NCBI GenBank assembly: GCA_946997485.1 | Contig: CAMPVF010000002.1 | Coordinates: forward strand, 104,003 to 168,002 | DNA from: an uncultured Atopobium sp. | Lineage (GTDB): Bacteria > Actinomycetota > Coriobacteriia > Coriobacteriales > Atopobiaceae | Reading direction: 5' to 3' | Length of the DNA: 64,000 nucleotides | Shown here: piece after piece, positions 57,086-64,000 of the stretch | Position numbering within the stretch: the first letter of the stretch is position 1 | Layout of the letters: the number at the start of each line of letters is the position of its first letter | Notes under the pieces: generated by a model | Seen by the model: the letters and a program-made list of their open reading frames with translations, nothing else | What the model was told of the DNA's origin: nothing | Database searches by the model: none | Made by a program: the position numbers and the translations under genes

Positions 57086-57110
57086 AGCCGGGGGCAAAAC
57101 GCCCCCGGCT
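57086..57110 (+). terminator. Strong hairpin between arcA and arcB
   Basis: AGCCGGGGGC pairs with GCCCCCGGCT around an AAAAC loop (10 G/C-rich pairs). It is followed by TATAATTG rather than a T-run, so it may act as a partial terminator or an mRNA stabiliser that sets the arcA:arcB ratio. Confidence 0.6.
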
Positions 57111-57161
57111 TATAATTGTGTTTTTGGTTGTATTACAACCAACGAGTTGAAAGGACTCACA

Positions 57162-58154
57162 ATGGGAGTTAACCTTCGTGGACGTAATTTCTTGAAGCTG
57201 CTTGATTTCTCAACAGCTGAAATTGAATATCTTATCGATTTATCTGCAGAATTTAAGCGCATGAAGCTCGCTGGTATTCCTCACCGTTATCTTGAGGGTA
57301 AAAATATCGTTCTTCTCTTTGAGAAAACTTCTACACGTACACGTTGTGCATTTGAAGTTGGCGGCATGGATTTGGGTATGGGTGTAACCTACCTTGAGCC
57401 AGGTTCTTCTCAGATGGGCAAAAAAGAGTCCATTGAAGACACTGCTCGTGTACTTGGTCGTATGTACGACGGTATTGAGTACCGCGGCTTTGAGCAAACG
57501 AAGGTTGAGTGCCTGGCAGAAAATGCAGGCGTGCCTGTATGGAACGGTCTTACCACCGAATTTCACCCCACACAAATGATTGCCGACATGCTCACCATTA
57601 AAGAAAACTTTGGCAGCCTTAAGGGTCTTAACTTTACCTTTATGGGCGACGCAGGTAACAACGTAGGCAACTCGCTTATGGTAGCGTGCGCAAAGCTTGG
57701 TCTTAACTTTACAGCGTGTGGTCCAAAAGAGCAGATGCCAAGCGCTGAGCTGGTAGAAACCTGCAAAAAGCTTGCTGCTGAGCACGGTTCAACCGTAACA
57801 CTTACCGAGGATGTTCACGAGGGCACCAAGAACGCCGACGTTATTTACACCGACATCTGGGTATCGATGGGCGAGCCTGATGACATTTGGGAAACACGTA
57901 TTAAGCTCCTTGAGCCTTATCGCGTAACCAAAGAAGTTATGGCAAATGCTGCAGACGATGCAATCTTCCTTCACTGCCTGCCTTCATTCCACGACACCAA
58001 CACCACCATTGGTGCTGATATCGCTAAGAAGTTTGGCGTAACCGAGATGGAAGTTGCCGACGAGGTATTTGAGTCGAAGCAATCGAAGGTATTCGACGAG
58101 GCCGAAAATCGTATGCACACCATTAAAGCCGTTATGTATGCAACGCTAAAATAA
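57162..58154 (+). CDS. arcB: Ornithine carbamoyltransferase, catabolic
   Basis: Splits citrulline with phosphate into ornithine and carbamoyl phosphate when running in the catabolic direction. STRTR at 57-61 binds carbamoyl phosphate, with FHPTQMIADM near 135 and HCLPSFHD near 270. It has 330 residues. The catabolic role is inferred from its place between arcA and arcD; sequence alone does not separate it from anabolic ArgF. The ATG at 57162 follows AAAGGA. Confidence 0.94.
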   Translation: MGVNLRGRNFLKLLDFSTAEIEYLIDLSAEFKRMKLAGIPHRYLEGKNIVLLFEKTSTRTRCAFEVGGMDLGMGVTYLEPGSSQMGKKESIEDTARVLGRMYDGIEYRGFEQTKVECLAENAGVPVWNGLTTEFHPTQMIADMLTIKENFGSLKGLNFTFMGDAGNNVGNSLMVACAKLGLNFTACGPKEQMPSAELVETCKKLAAEHGSTVTLTEDVHEGTKNADVIYTDIWVSMGEPDDIWETRIKLLEPYRVTKEVMANAADDAIFLHCLPSFHDTNTTIGADIAKKFGVTEMEVADEVFESKQSKVFDEAENRMHTIKAVMYATLK

Positions 58155-58240
58155 CTCTGTAATAACGCTGTTCAATAAAGCATGTAAGCTTGTATGCAGC
58201 AGCATTTTTGCAGGTAGCATCCATAAATGCATGAATGTAA

Positions 58241-58268
58241 AGCACCGGCATCACTGTCGGTGCTTTTT
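58241..58268 (+). terminator. Intrinsic terminator after arcB
   Basis: AGCACCG (58241-58247) pairs with CGGTGCT (58258-58264) and is followed by T residues. It ends the arcA-arcB unit, so arcD probably has its own promoter. Confidence 0.85.
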
Positions 58269-58376
58269 CTTGGCGCTAATACATGGCAGCGCTGCTCGTT
58301 TTTTAAACGCCCTGGTTTTCAAGGGTATTTGTAACTTTTCACATCGCGCCCGTTCTCCCGCTCGTCAAAGTATAAA

Positions 58377-58395
58377 TATTGCATAATATGCAATA
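58377..58395. promoter_or_regulatory. Palindrome TATTGCATA-A-TATGCAATA upstream of arcD
   Basis: A perfect 9-bp inverted repeat around one base, in an A/T-rich 585-base region between arcB and arcD. A further half-site TATGCAAT lies at 58460-58467 and GTAGGT/ACCTAC arms at 58438-58457. The shared TGCAATA core links it with the sites upstream of arcA. Confidence 0.5.
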
Positions 58396-58640
58396 AAAAT
58401 ACGATATTTTATTATGTGTTGATATTATGATTAGTTTGTAGGTGTAAGACGACCTACTATATGCAATTTTATAAACATACATGTAAACTGCGTAAAGTGG
58501 TTTTTAACCTTGGTATATTGCGTTCCAAATCTACAAAATCTTTAGTAGTTTTATACAAAACATCTACAAGCGTGCCAACTACCGTCTACCACCGTATTGC
58601 ATAACGTTCACGGAATTATTTTATATTCTCAACGGATTTA

Positions 58641-58669
58641 TTGACAAAGTAGTTTACACTTATTACGAC
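58641..58669 (+). promoter_or_regulatory. Candidate promoter for arcD
   Basis: A consensus TTGACA lies 17 bases before TACGAC, which is a poor -10. TATTAC at 58661 is better but only 14 bases away. The region is about 70 bases before the arcD ATG. Confidence 0.4.
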
Positions 58670-58739
58670 ATGAAGCGCAAGGCATGCCTATGTCTCGCGT
58701 GCATGTTTTAGATATTCAACCGATGAAAGGAGTTGCGAT

Positions 58740-60311
58740 ATGTCTAATGCGACTGAGCAGCCGAAGAAGAAAAGAGAAATGCTTTCGTCATTCTCAATCA
58801 TCTTCATCGTCCTCATTATTGTTGCCATAATATCTTTATGCATGTCTAGTGTTACACCTGATATTACAGCAGCTACGGTGGGCGATTTCTTCATGGCTCC
58901 TGTAAAGGGTTTTGAAGATGCTCTTGGTGTTTGTTTGTTTGTTATGGTACTTGGTGGTTTTCTTGGTATCGTTAGCAAAACAGATGCACTTAACACGGGT
59001 ATTTCCGTCCTAGTACACAACATGAAGGGTAGCGAGCTGGCAATAATCCCAGTTCTTATGGCTGTTTTCGCACTTGGTGGATCTACGTATGGTATGTGCG
59101 AAGAAACGGTAGGCTTCTACGCACTCCTTTCGGCAACAATGATGGCTGCTGGTTACGATTCACTTACCGGTGCAATGATTGTTTTGCTTGGTGCTGGCGT
59201 TGGTTGCTTGGGTTCAACTGTTAACCCGTTCTGCACTGGTGTTGCTGCTGCTGCACTTAAAGACATGCACATCGCTGCCGACCAATCCGTAATTATTGGT
59301 CTTGGTTTTGTTCTGCTTGTTGTGTCATATCTCATTTCGGTATTCTTTGCTATGCAATATGCAAAGAGTGTAAAAGCCGATCCATCACGTACGCTTATGA
59401 CTTCAGCCGAGATTGAGGCTGCCGAAGAAACGTACAAAAATGATGATCTTGCCGAAAAAGAGGTACGTTTAACTGGTAAACAGCGCTGCGTACTTTGGGT
59501 ATTTGCTATTACCTTTGCTGTTATGATTATCTCGTTCATTCCATGGACGAAGCTCGGTGTTGATTTCTTCGAAATGGATGCTGCAAGCCACGACGAAGTA
59601 ACCCAGCTTACTACCGATGATCTTAAGAAAACCTTTGCTGACAAAGAGCTCGGTAAGCTTGATGTTAAGGGCGAAGCACAATACACCGTTACTAAAGAAG
59701 TTACCGACAACGCTGGTTGGTCGTCATTGCTTACTGGTGTACCTATCGGTCAGTGGTACTTCCCTGAGTCAACTACCTGGTTCTTGCTTCTCGGTATTAT
59801 CATTGGTATTATCGGTGGTCTTTCCGAGCACGAAATTGTTGACGCGTTTATGACGGGTTCAGGCGAAATGATGAGCGTAGTTCTTGTTATCGCCGTATCT
59901 CGTGCTGTTACCGTTCTTATGAACTCAACCGGTCTTTCAACATGGGTACTTCAAAGCGCATCTGATGCACTTGCTGGTACATCGGGCGTTGTATTCTCCG
60001 TTGGTTCGTACTTGCTGTACTTTGCTTTGAGCTTCCTTATTCCATCAACATCTGGTATGGCAAATGTTTCCATGCCAATTATGGGACCGTTGGCTCAGAA
60101 CCTTGGCTTTAACCCCGCCGTTATGATTATGATTTTCTCCGCTGCTTCTGGTGTTGTAAACCTCTTTACACCCACCAACGGTGCAATCATGGGTGGTTTG
60201 GCGCTGTCTCGTATCCAATACAGCACATGGATTAAGTTTGTTGTAAAGATCGTTGCTGCAATCGCCATTTCGAACATGATTATTCTGTCGATTGCGATGC
60301 TCGTTCTCTAA
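58740..60311 (+). CDS. arcD: YfcC-family antiporter, probably arginine/ornithine (ArcD-like)
   Basis: A 523-residue membrane protein with about 12 helices. It resembles the YfcC/DcuC (C4-dicarboxylate carrier-like) family to which streptococcal ArcD belongs, not the APC-type ArcD of Pseudomonas. Recognisable stretches are VMVLGGFLGIVSKTDALNTG (key GGFLGIV), FALGGSTYGMCEET, GCLGSTVNPFCTG and a C-terminal IPSTSGMANVSMPIMGPLA (key SGMANVSMP). A soluble loop of about 60 residues divides the two halves. Position after arcA-arcB supports arginine-ornithine exchange. AAAGGAG precedes the ATG. Confidence 0.85.
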   Translation: MSNATEQPKKKREMLSSFSIIFIVLIIVAIISLCMSSVTPDITAATVGDFFMAPVKGFEDALGVCLFVMVLGGFLGIVSKTDALNTGISVLVHNMKGSELAIIPVLMAVFALGGSTYGMCEETVGFYALLSATMMAAGYDSLTGAMIVLLGAGVGCLGSTVNPFCTGVAAAALKDMHIAADQSVIIGLGFVLLVVSYLISVFFAMQYAKSVKADPSRTLMTSAEIEAAEETYKNDDLAEKEVRLTGKQRCVLWVFAITFAVMIISFIPWTKLGVDFFEMDAASHDEVTQLTTDDLKKTFADKELGKLDVKGEAQYTVTKEVTDNAGWSSLLTGVPIGQWYFPESTTWFLLLGIIIGIIGGLSEHEIVDAFMTGSGEMMSVVLVIAVSRAVTVLMNSTGLSTWVLQSASDALAGTSGVVFSVGSYLLYFALSFLIPSTSGMANVSMPIMGPLAQNLGFNPAVMIMIFSAASGVVNLFTPTNGAIMGGLALSRIQYSTWIKFVVKIVAAIAISNMIILSIAMLVL

Positions 60312-60394
60312 TACAGCATCCTGTAGCATTGTGAAGCGCTCTTTTGCATGCGAATAGCTTGCATGCTTAATTGCCCACACGCTAAGTACACTAA

Positions 60395-60428
60395 AACCCT
60401 GCCGGTGTCTTCACGGGCAGGGTTTTTT
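60395..60428 (+). terminator. Intrinsic terminator after arcD
   Basis: AACCCTGCC (60395-60403) pairs with GGCAGGGTT (60416-60424), followed by four more T residues. Confidence 0.9.
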
Positions 60429-60438
60429 GTATATATGT

Positions 60439-60468
60439 TTGCATAAGGTGCCTTGCTGCGGGTAGAAT
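60439..60468 (+). promoter_or_regulatory. Promoter for the surface-protein gene
   Basis: TTGCAT and TAGAAT are 18 bases apart and end 43 bases before the ATG at 60512. This is a reasonable sigma-70-type match directly after the arcD terminator. Confidence 0.55.
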
Positions 60469-60511
60469 GGCATTAGAAACTATATTATGGCAATTTCTTA
60501 AGGAAGTTTTT

Positions 60512-62593
60512 ATGCACTTTTCTCATACACTTGGGCGATCCATTGCATCCGCTGCTATTGTTTGTGGTGCACTAAGTGGATTTGCACCGTCTTATGCAGC
60601 TGCAGCATCATTCATACCTGCCCCCCCCCTTCGGAATAGTACCCGTTCTGCAGCACTCGCTTCTCAAGCAAGTGCTGATGCTTTGCTAGAAAAAGAGCCA
60701 GCAGACAATCTAGTTAAAAAGTCAGAAAATGACAATGTAATCACCTACACACGCACTAAAGATTTAGCTGTTAAAAATCCGTTTCCAACTGTTATAAGCG
60801 ATGAAGAAATTACCGCGGCGTTTAAGCATAATAGCTCCATTCAAAAATATTTCTTTACGCCCGATAGTGATCCTGCAAAAAAGCCTGTACATATAGAGAA
60901 TAAGATTATTAAAGATGAGCCTGGTACCTATACGATTTATACTGTTGTAAACAAGTATTCTAAAACGGGATTATCTAACACAATATATGCTCAAGGCTAC
61001 CAAACAAGAAATGGCTCTATCCTAAAAGACGGAAGCATCTATGCAGGCTCTGACAAAACTGTTACCTATACGATGCATCCATATTCTTTTGAATTTAATG
61101 GTTTACAGCTTGCTAATAATGCAACAAAACGAACTAAAATTGAAATGCAATCTCGCGACCATTATCTCTATTACAAAATTGTATTTAGCAGTGATGGTTC
61201 GTTAAACGAGCGCATACTTACCAATTATGGTGATGAAACTAATACGGGTGGAGAGGAGTTTAGTTGGTTTATGTATGAAGCTGCTCCAAAGGTGAGCGCA
61301 CAATTTCACTTTGTAGACGACGTTACGTATCGCGCACAAACACAACAAATTGATGTTGATGCGCCGTTACAGCAGCGCGGCAATGCAGATACCCACTCAT
61401 CGTTATCAAAAGAAGAGAAAGACAAGGGCTTTGTTATATCGGCAGTACCCAACCACAAAATAGACGGGCTGAGCGATCTTACCAAACCTGTGGAAACTGA
61501 TCCCGCGCATTTTATGCGCAATAGAAATAACGACGTAAAATATTCGCTCCTTTCGTTTAAGGACGACCCCGACACACCAAAAACTGAAAACGGCAGAACA
61601 ACAGGTGTTTTTCGTCCTACGCTTGAGCAGCTTACCTCAACAAATATTCCGGGATACGTGTATTGGGACAACGACATCGATAAACCCAAAGGCGACACAT
61701 TTCAAAACAACAAGGACACCAAAGATAATCCGGGTAATCATTACCTTTCGTTTGCCTATGAAATGAAAGATGGAAAGCCGATTAAGCGGCTTGATATGAA
61801 GTATTATTACGTAACGTTTCGTAAAATTCCTACGCAAATTGTTGTGCATCAGTTTAAGAAAGATGCTGCTACGGGTAAGTCTGTTCCCATTACCACCGGG
61901 AGTTTTGATGTGTATCAGCGCGTGGGCGATAAGGATATGCTCGTAAAGAAACATATAACGCTCAGTAATGATTTTGCAAAAGATACAGCGCCAACATTAG
62001 ATGGTGTTGTGAGTGATATGAAAACAAAGAAGTCGTTCCAACAGGCTGGGTATTACCAGGTAAAAGATAAGATTTACTTGCAGCCAGGATCGTATGTGCT
62101 TCGCCAAACGCAAACGGGGAAGGATGCACCCAAGCTAGACGATATTGCGTTTACTATAGCATGGCAAACGAAAACAGGTGATACAACCACACTTACAAAA
62201 GAGCCATCTACGCTTCATATTATCGAGATTGATAGAGACAAGATAAAGCCACCTGCGCCAAAGCCTCCGGTTCCTAATCCACCGGCGCCGCACGAGCCTG
62301 ATGACTCGCACACGGATGTGTCTGATGTGCCAACACCGACGCCTGCCCCCGTGCCTGCATCTACGCCCGCTGCGCCTTTGCCGGCTTCGCCCGCAAGCGA
62401 TACTACGGAGCCTGCGTTGGTGCCTGCCATGCCTGCGCCGCTGCACAACGCTCCTCGTAACAATAGGCAGTTTACCCGACTTCCCCAAACGTCTGACATG
62501 CTTACAGTGCCGTTTGCTGCACTTGCACTTCTTGGTATTGCAGGTGTGTGCATTACAGCAGCGGCGCTGCGTATGAGGCATTCTTCAAAATAA
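60512..62593 (+). CDS. Sortase-anchored cell-wall surface protein
   Basis: A 693-residue exported protein. The signal peptide has a basic start, a hydrophobic core (IASAAIVCGALSGFA) and probable cleavage after SYAAA. A large beta-rich ectodomain follows, whose last part (about 445-580: QIVVHQFKKDAATGKSVPIT, GSFDVYQRVGD, PGSYVLRQTQTG) resembles the SpaA/prealbumin-like domains of Gram-positive adhesins and pilins. A Pro/Ala-rich spacer leads to the sorting signal LPQTS (L657), a hydrophobic helix and RMRHSSK. The last motif base is Ser where Gly is usual. A run of nine C residues lies at codons 37-40. The ATG at 60512 follows AAGGAAG. Confidence 0.87.
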   Translation: MHFSHTLGRSIASAAIVCGALSGFAPSYAAAASFIPAPPLRNSTRSAALASQASADALLEKEPADNLVKKSENDNVITYTRTKDLAVKNPFPTVISDEEITAAFKHNSSIQKYFFTPDSDPAKKPVHIENKIIKDEPGTYTIYTVVNKYSKTGLSNTIYAQGYQTRNGSILKDGSIYAGSDKTVTYTMHPYSFEFNGLQLANNATKRTKIEMQSRDHYLYYKIVFSSDGSLNERILTNYGDETNTGGEEFSWFMYEAAPKVSAQFHFVDDVTYRAQTQQIDVDAPLQQRGNADTHSSLSKEEKDKGFVISAVPNHKIDGLSDLTKPVETDPAHFMRNRNNDVKYSLLSFKDDPDTPKTENGRTTGVFRPTLEQLTSTNIPGYVYWDNDIDKPKGDTFQNNKDTKDNPGNHYLSFAYEMKDGKPIKRLDMKYYYVTFRKIPTQIVVHQFKKDAATGKSVPITTGSFDVYQRVGDKDMLVKKHITLSNDFAKDTAPTLDGVVSDMKTKKSFQQAGYYQVKDKIYLQPGSYVLRQTQTGKDAPKLDDIAFTIAWQTKTGDTTTLTKEPSTLHIIEIDRDKIKPPAPKPPVPNPPAPHEPDDSHTDVSDVPTPTPAPVPASTPAAPLPASPASDTTEPALVPAMPAPLHNAPRNNRQFTRLPQTSDMLTVPFAALALLGIAGVCITAAALRMRHSSK
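60621..60629 (+). repeat. Homopolymeric C9 tract near the start of the surface-protein gene
   Basis: Nine consecutive C residues lie just after the signal-peptide coding region. In the given sequence the frame is open. A change of one or two bases would end translation early, as in known slipped-strand switches. Confidence 0.85.
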
Positions 62594-62640
62594 AAAACAC
62601 CTGCAGCTCGCTTCAGGCGCGTTGCAGGTGCTGTATGCGT
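62592..62640 (-). terminator. Intrinsic terminator of trpS (minus strand)
   Basis: On the minus strand CACCTGCA and TGCAGGTG (62640-62633 and 62605-62598) form an 8-bp stem and are followed by six T residues (62597-62592). It overlaps the very end of the surface-protein gene. Confidence 0.75.
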
Positions 62641-62650
62641 TTCGTGTGTT

Positions 62651-62700
62651 GTAGCAGGTACTATAGCAGGTAGTGTAGCAGGCGTTGTAGCGGGTACTAG
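62651..62700. repeat. Four degenerate 12-base repeats downstream of trpS
   Basis: GTAGCAGGTACT-like units begin at 62651, 62663, 62675 and 62687, exactly 12 bases apart, in the 3' untranslated stretch of trpS. The unit length equals that of the ecfA repeat, but the sequence is unrelated. Confidence 0.7.
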
Positions 62701-62714
62701 AGCCCCCGCGTAAA

Positions 62715-63764
62715 TTAATACACCATCCCCATGGTTTCGCGTACTTCTTGCAAGGTAGTATTTGCAATGGCGTTGGCTTTTTTGTTGCCTTCTGCCAAAA
62801 CTTCGCGAATGTAATCCATGTTGCCCATAAGCTCGCATCTACGTTCGCGAATTTCTGCAAAGTAATCGTTTACGGCAGTGCTTACAACTTGTTTGAGCAT
62901 GCCTGCGCCGCCCATACCAATTTCGGCGGCTATGTCTTCGGGTGCGCGACCTAAGCAGATAGCAGCAGTGGAAAGCAGTGCCGATACACCAGGACGGTTT
63001 TCGGGGTCATACGTAATTTCACGCTCGGAATCGGTTTTCGACTTTTTAATGAGCTTGGTTGTTTCTTCTTTTGTCATGCACAGCGAAATGGCATTGCCAT
63101 ACGACTTGCTCATTTTGCGACCATCAAGGCCAGGAAGCATGGTGCTAGCAGTAAGAAGGCCGGTTACCTCAGGAAATACTGTGCCATAGCGTGCGTTAAA
63201 GCGATGCGCAATTTTGTTTGTAGTTTCGATATGTGGCAGCTGATCGCGTCCAACCGGCACCACGTTTCCTTTGCAAAACAGAATATCGCATGCCTGATGC
63301 ACGGGGTAGGTAAGTAACAAACCTGTAAGCGCGTGACCTGAGGCTTCTTGCTCGGCTTTAACGGTTGGATTGCGTAAAAGCTCAGCTTCAGTAAGGAGCG
63401 ACAAGAAGGGGAGCATTAACTGGTTTAATGCGGGCACTGCCGAATGCGTAAAAATCATCGTTTTCTCAGGGTCGATACCGCATGCAAGATAATCGATAAC
63501 CATGTTATACACATTATCTTGAATGTGTTCGGTGGTGTCTCGATCGGTAATTACCTGATAATCGGCAATGATAATGTTGGTTGGCATGCCGAGATTTTGC
63601 AGGCGAACACGCTCTTTTAACGTGCCAAAATAATGCCCCAAGTGAAGGCGTCCTGTTGGTCTGTCGCCCGTAAGCATAGTATAGTCGCTTGCGTGCTCTT
63701 GAATGCGTGCAAGTACCGTATCGGAAGCAAGCTGCGCTGCCTCAAAGCTTTTTTCGTTTGGCAT
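62715..63764 (-). CDS. trpS: Tryptophan--tRNA ligase
   Basis: Class I synthetase of 349 residues. HLGH is at 41-44 (GDRPTGRLHLGHYFG), KMSKS at 217-221 (DGRKMSKSYGN), and GRDQLPHIE is also conserved. There is no Trp residue anywhere in the protein. The ATG follows AAGGAG. It is a single-gene unit ending at its own terminator, convergent with the surface-protein gene. An 8-bp inverted repeat lies in its leader. Confidence 0.96.
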   Translation of the reverse strand: MPNEKSFEAAQLASDTVLARIQEHASDYTMLTGDRPTGRLHLGHYFGTLKERVRLQNLGMPTNIIIADYQVITDRDTTEHIQDNVYNMVIDYLACGIDPEKTMIFTHSAVPALNQLMLPFLSLLTEAELLRNPTVKAEQEASGHALTGLLLTYPVHQACDILFCKGNVVPVGRDQLPHIETTNKIAHRFNARYGTVFPEVTGLLTASTMLPGLDGRKMSKSYGNAISLCMTKEETTKLIKKSKTDSEREITYDPENRPGVSALLSTAAICLGRAPEDIAAEIGMGGAGMLKQVVSTAVNDYFAEIRERRCELMGNMDYIREVLAEGNKKANAIANTTLQEVRETMGMVY

Positions 63765-63803
63765 GTATACTCCTTGTAGTTGTTTTTCCTCTTGTAATGA
63801 TAC

Positions 63804-63834
63804 GCTACTTGCCCTTCGTCATTGTCCAAGTAGC
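63804..63834. repeat. Inverted repeat in the trpS leader
   Basis: GCTACTTG (63804-63811) and CAAGTAGC (63827-63834) are perfect 8-base arms around 15 bases, 40 bases upstream of the trpS ATG. It could be an operator or an RNA hairpin in the leader. It does not resemble a T-box. Confidence 0.6.
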
Positions 63835-63894
63835 AAATTTTGTACAAGTTAATTGTGGAGCCTACAGTTATTTTCGCAAATGTGTATGTGTCTG

Positions 63895-63923
63895 TTTACA
63901 GCGCTGCAAATCTTTGGTAGTAT
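63895..63923 (+). promoter_or_regulatory. Promoter for tRNA-Ala
   Basis: TTTACA and TAGTAT are 17 bases apart, and the -10 box ends 17 bases before the first base of the tRNA. Confidence 0.65.
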
Positions 63924-63940
63924 TACATATCGTTGTTAGT

Positions 63941-64000
63941 GGGGAATTAGCTCAGCTGGGAGAGCGCATGGCTGGCAGCCATGAGGTCACGGGTTCGAAC
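63941..64000 (+). tRNA. tRNA-Ala (anticodon GGC), 3' end outside window
   Basis: The 5' acceptor strand GGGGAAU, D arm GCUC/GAGC, anticodon stem CAUGG/CCAUG with loop CUGGCAG (anticodon GGC, codon GCC) and the first T-arm strand ACGGG-UUCGAAC are present. The window ends inside the T arm. Confidence 0.95.

Noticed and set aside
62215..62838. 207-codon minus-strand frame rich in Pro-Ala-Thr and Gly-Ala
   Set aside because: It is the antisense of the surface-protein spacer and of the trpS end and crosses a terminator. The apparent repeats mirror the plus-strand Pro/Ala coding.
1..64000. Mobile elements, CRISPR arrays, prophage or toxin-antitoxin modules
   Set aside because: No transposase, integrase, cas, phage or toxin-antitoxin gene was recognised, and no spaced direct repeats of CRISPR type were seen.

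Overview
The window reads as a chromosomal segment of a Gram-positive actinobacterium of the class Coriobacteriia. The closest guess is a small-genome, asaccharolytic, arginine-fermenting Eggerthellaceae member such as Cryptobacterium. This is inference. It rests on the arginine deiminase genes, a sortase-type cell-wall protein, the gene orders mreBCD-mrdA-rodA / rplU-rpmA and rpmF-plsX-acpP-rnc-smc-ftsY-ffh, intermediate base composition, and the style of the proteins (Ala-rich linkers, Gly/Met-rich tail on Ffh). I see no insertion sequence, prophage or CRISPR array; this is dense core genome with a few accessory touches.

Layout. 1-1232: 3' part of proS. 1456-10215 (minus strand): an aromatic amino acid operon transcribed tyrA-aroB-aroA-aroC-pheA-aroE/aroK-aroQ. 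It covers the shikimate pathway from DAHP to chorismate and both the Phe and Tyr branches. AroE and AroK are fused, and AroQ carries an N-terminal PTS EIIB domain. A tRNA-Arg(CCG) gene lies just upstream. 10814-16577: a CtpE/Exp7-like P-type ATPase, a zinc-ribbon membrane protein, a cyclophilin and a TPR membrane protein. 16713-23093: the elongasome operon mreB-mreC-mreD-mrdA-rodA, then an unrecognised gene. 24522-25171: rplU-rpmA. 25267-26601: a ThrE-type transporter.

26629-30343 is the most interesting part. A promoter, a 24-codon leader peptide with three consecutive Trp codons, and a terminator with a competing antiterminator pairing precede a complete ECF transporter: a TrpP-like S component, a fused EcfA-EcfA' ATPase with a Ser-rich 12-bp repeat linker, and EcfT. 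The three transporter proteins (about 1,113 residues) contain one Trp in total. I read this as a tryptophan importer controlled by ribosome-mediated attenuation. The TrpRS encoded at the other end of the window has no Trp at all.

30398-43354: obgE-nadD; ileS preceded by a T-box leader with an Ile (AUC) specifier; lspA-rluD; a processive-type GT2 glycosyltransferase; guaB; leuS. 43591-53275: rpmF-plsX, then acpP-rnc-smc-ftsY-ffh and a SpoU-type methyltransferase. ftsH converges from the other strand. 55814-60311: arcA, arcB and a YfcC-type arcD with A/T-rich palindromes upstream and no carbamate kinase gene. 60512-62593: a cell-wall surface protein with a C9 tract near its start and an LPQTS sorting signal. 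62715-63764: trpS (minus). 63941-64000: the start of tRNA-Ala(GGC).

Taken together, the cell appears to make Phe and Tyr from chorismate, import Trp under leader-peptide control, sense Ile-tRNA charging for ileS, and gain ATP from arginine. All gene functions are assigned from sequence motifs read by eye; no database search was possible.
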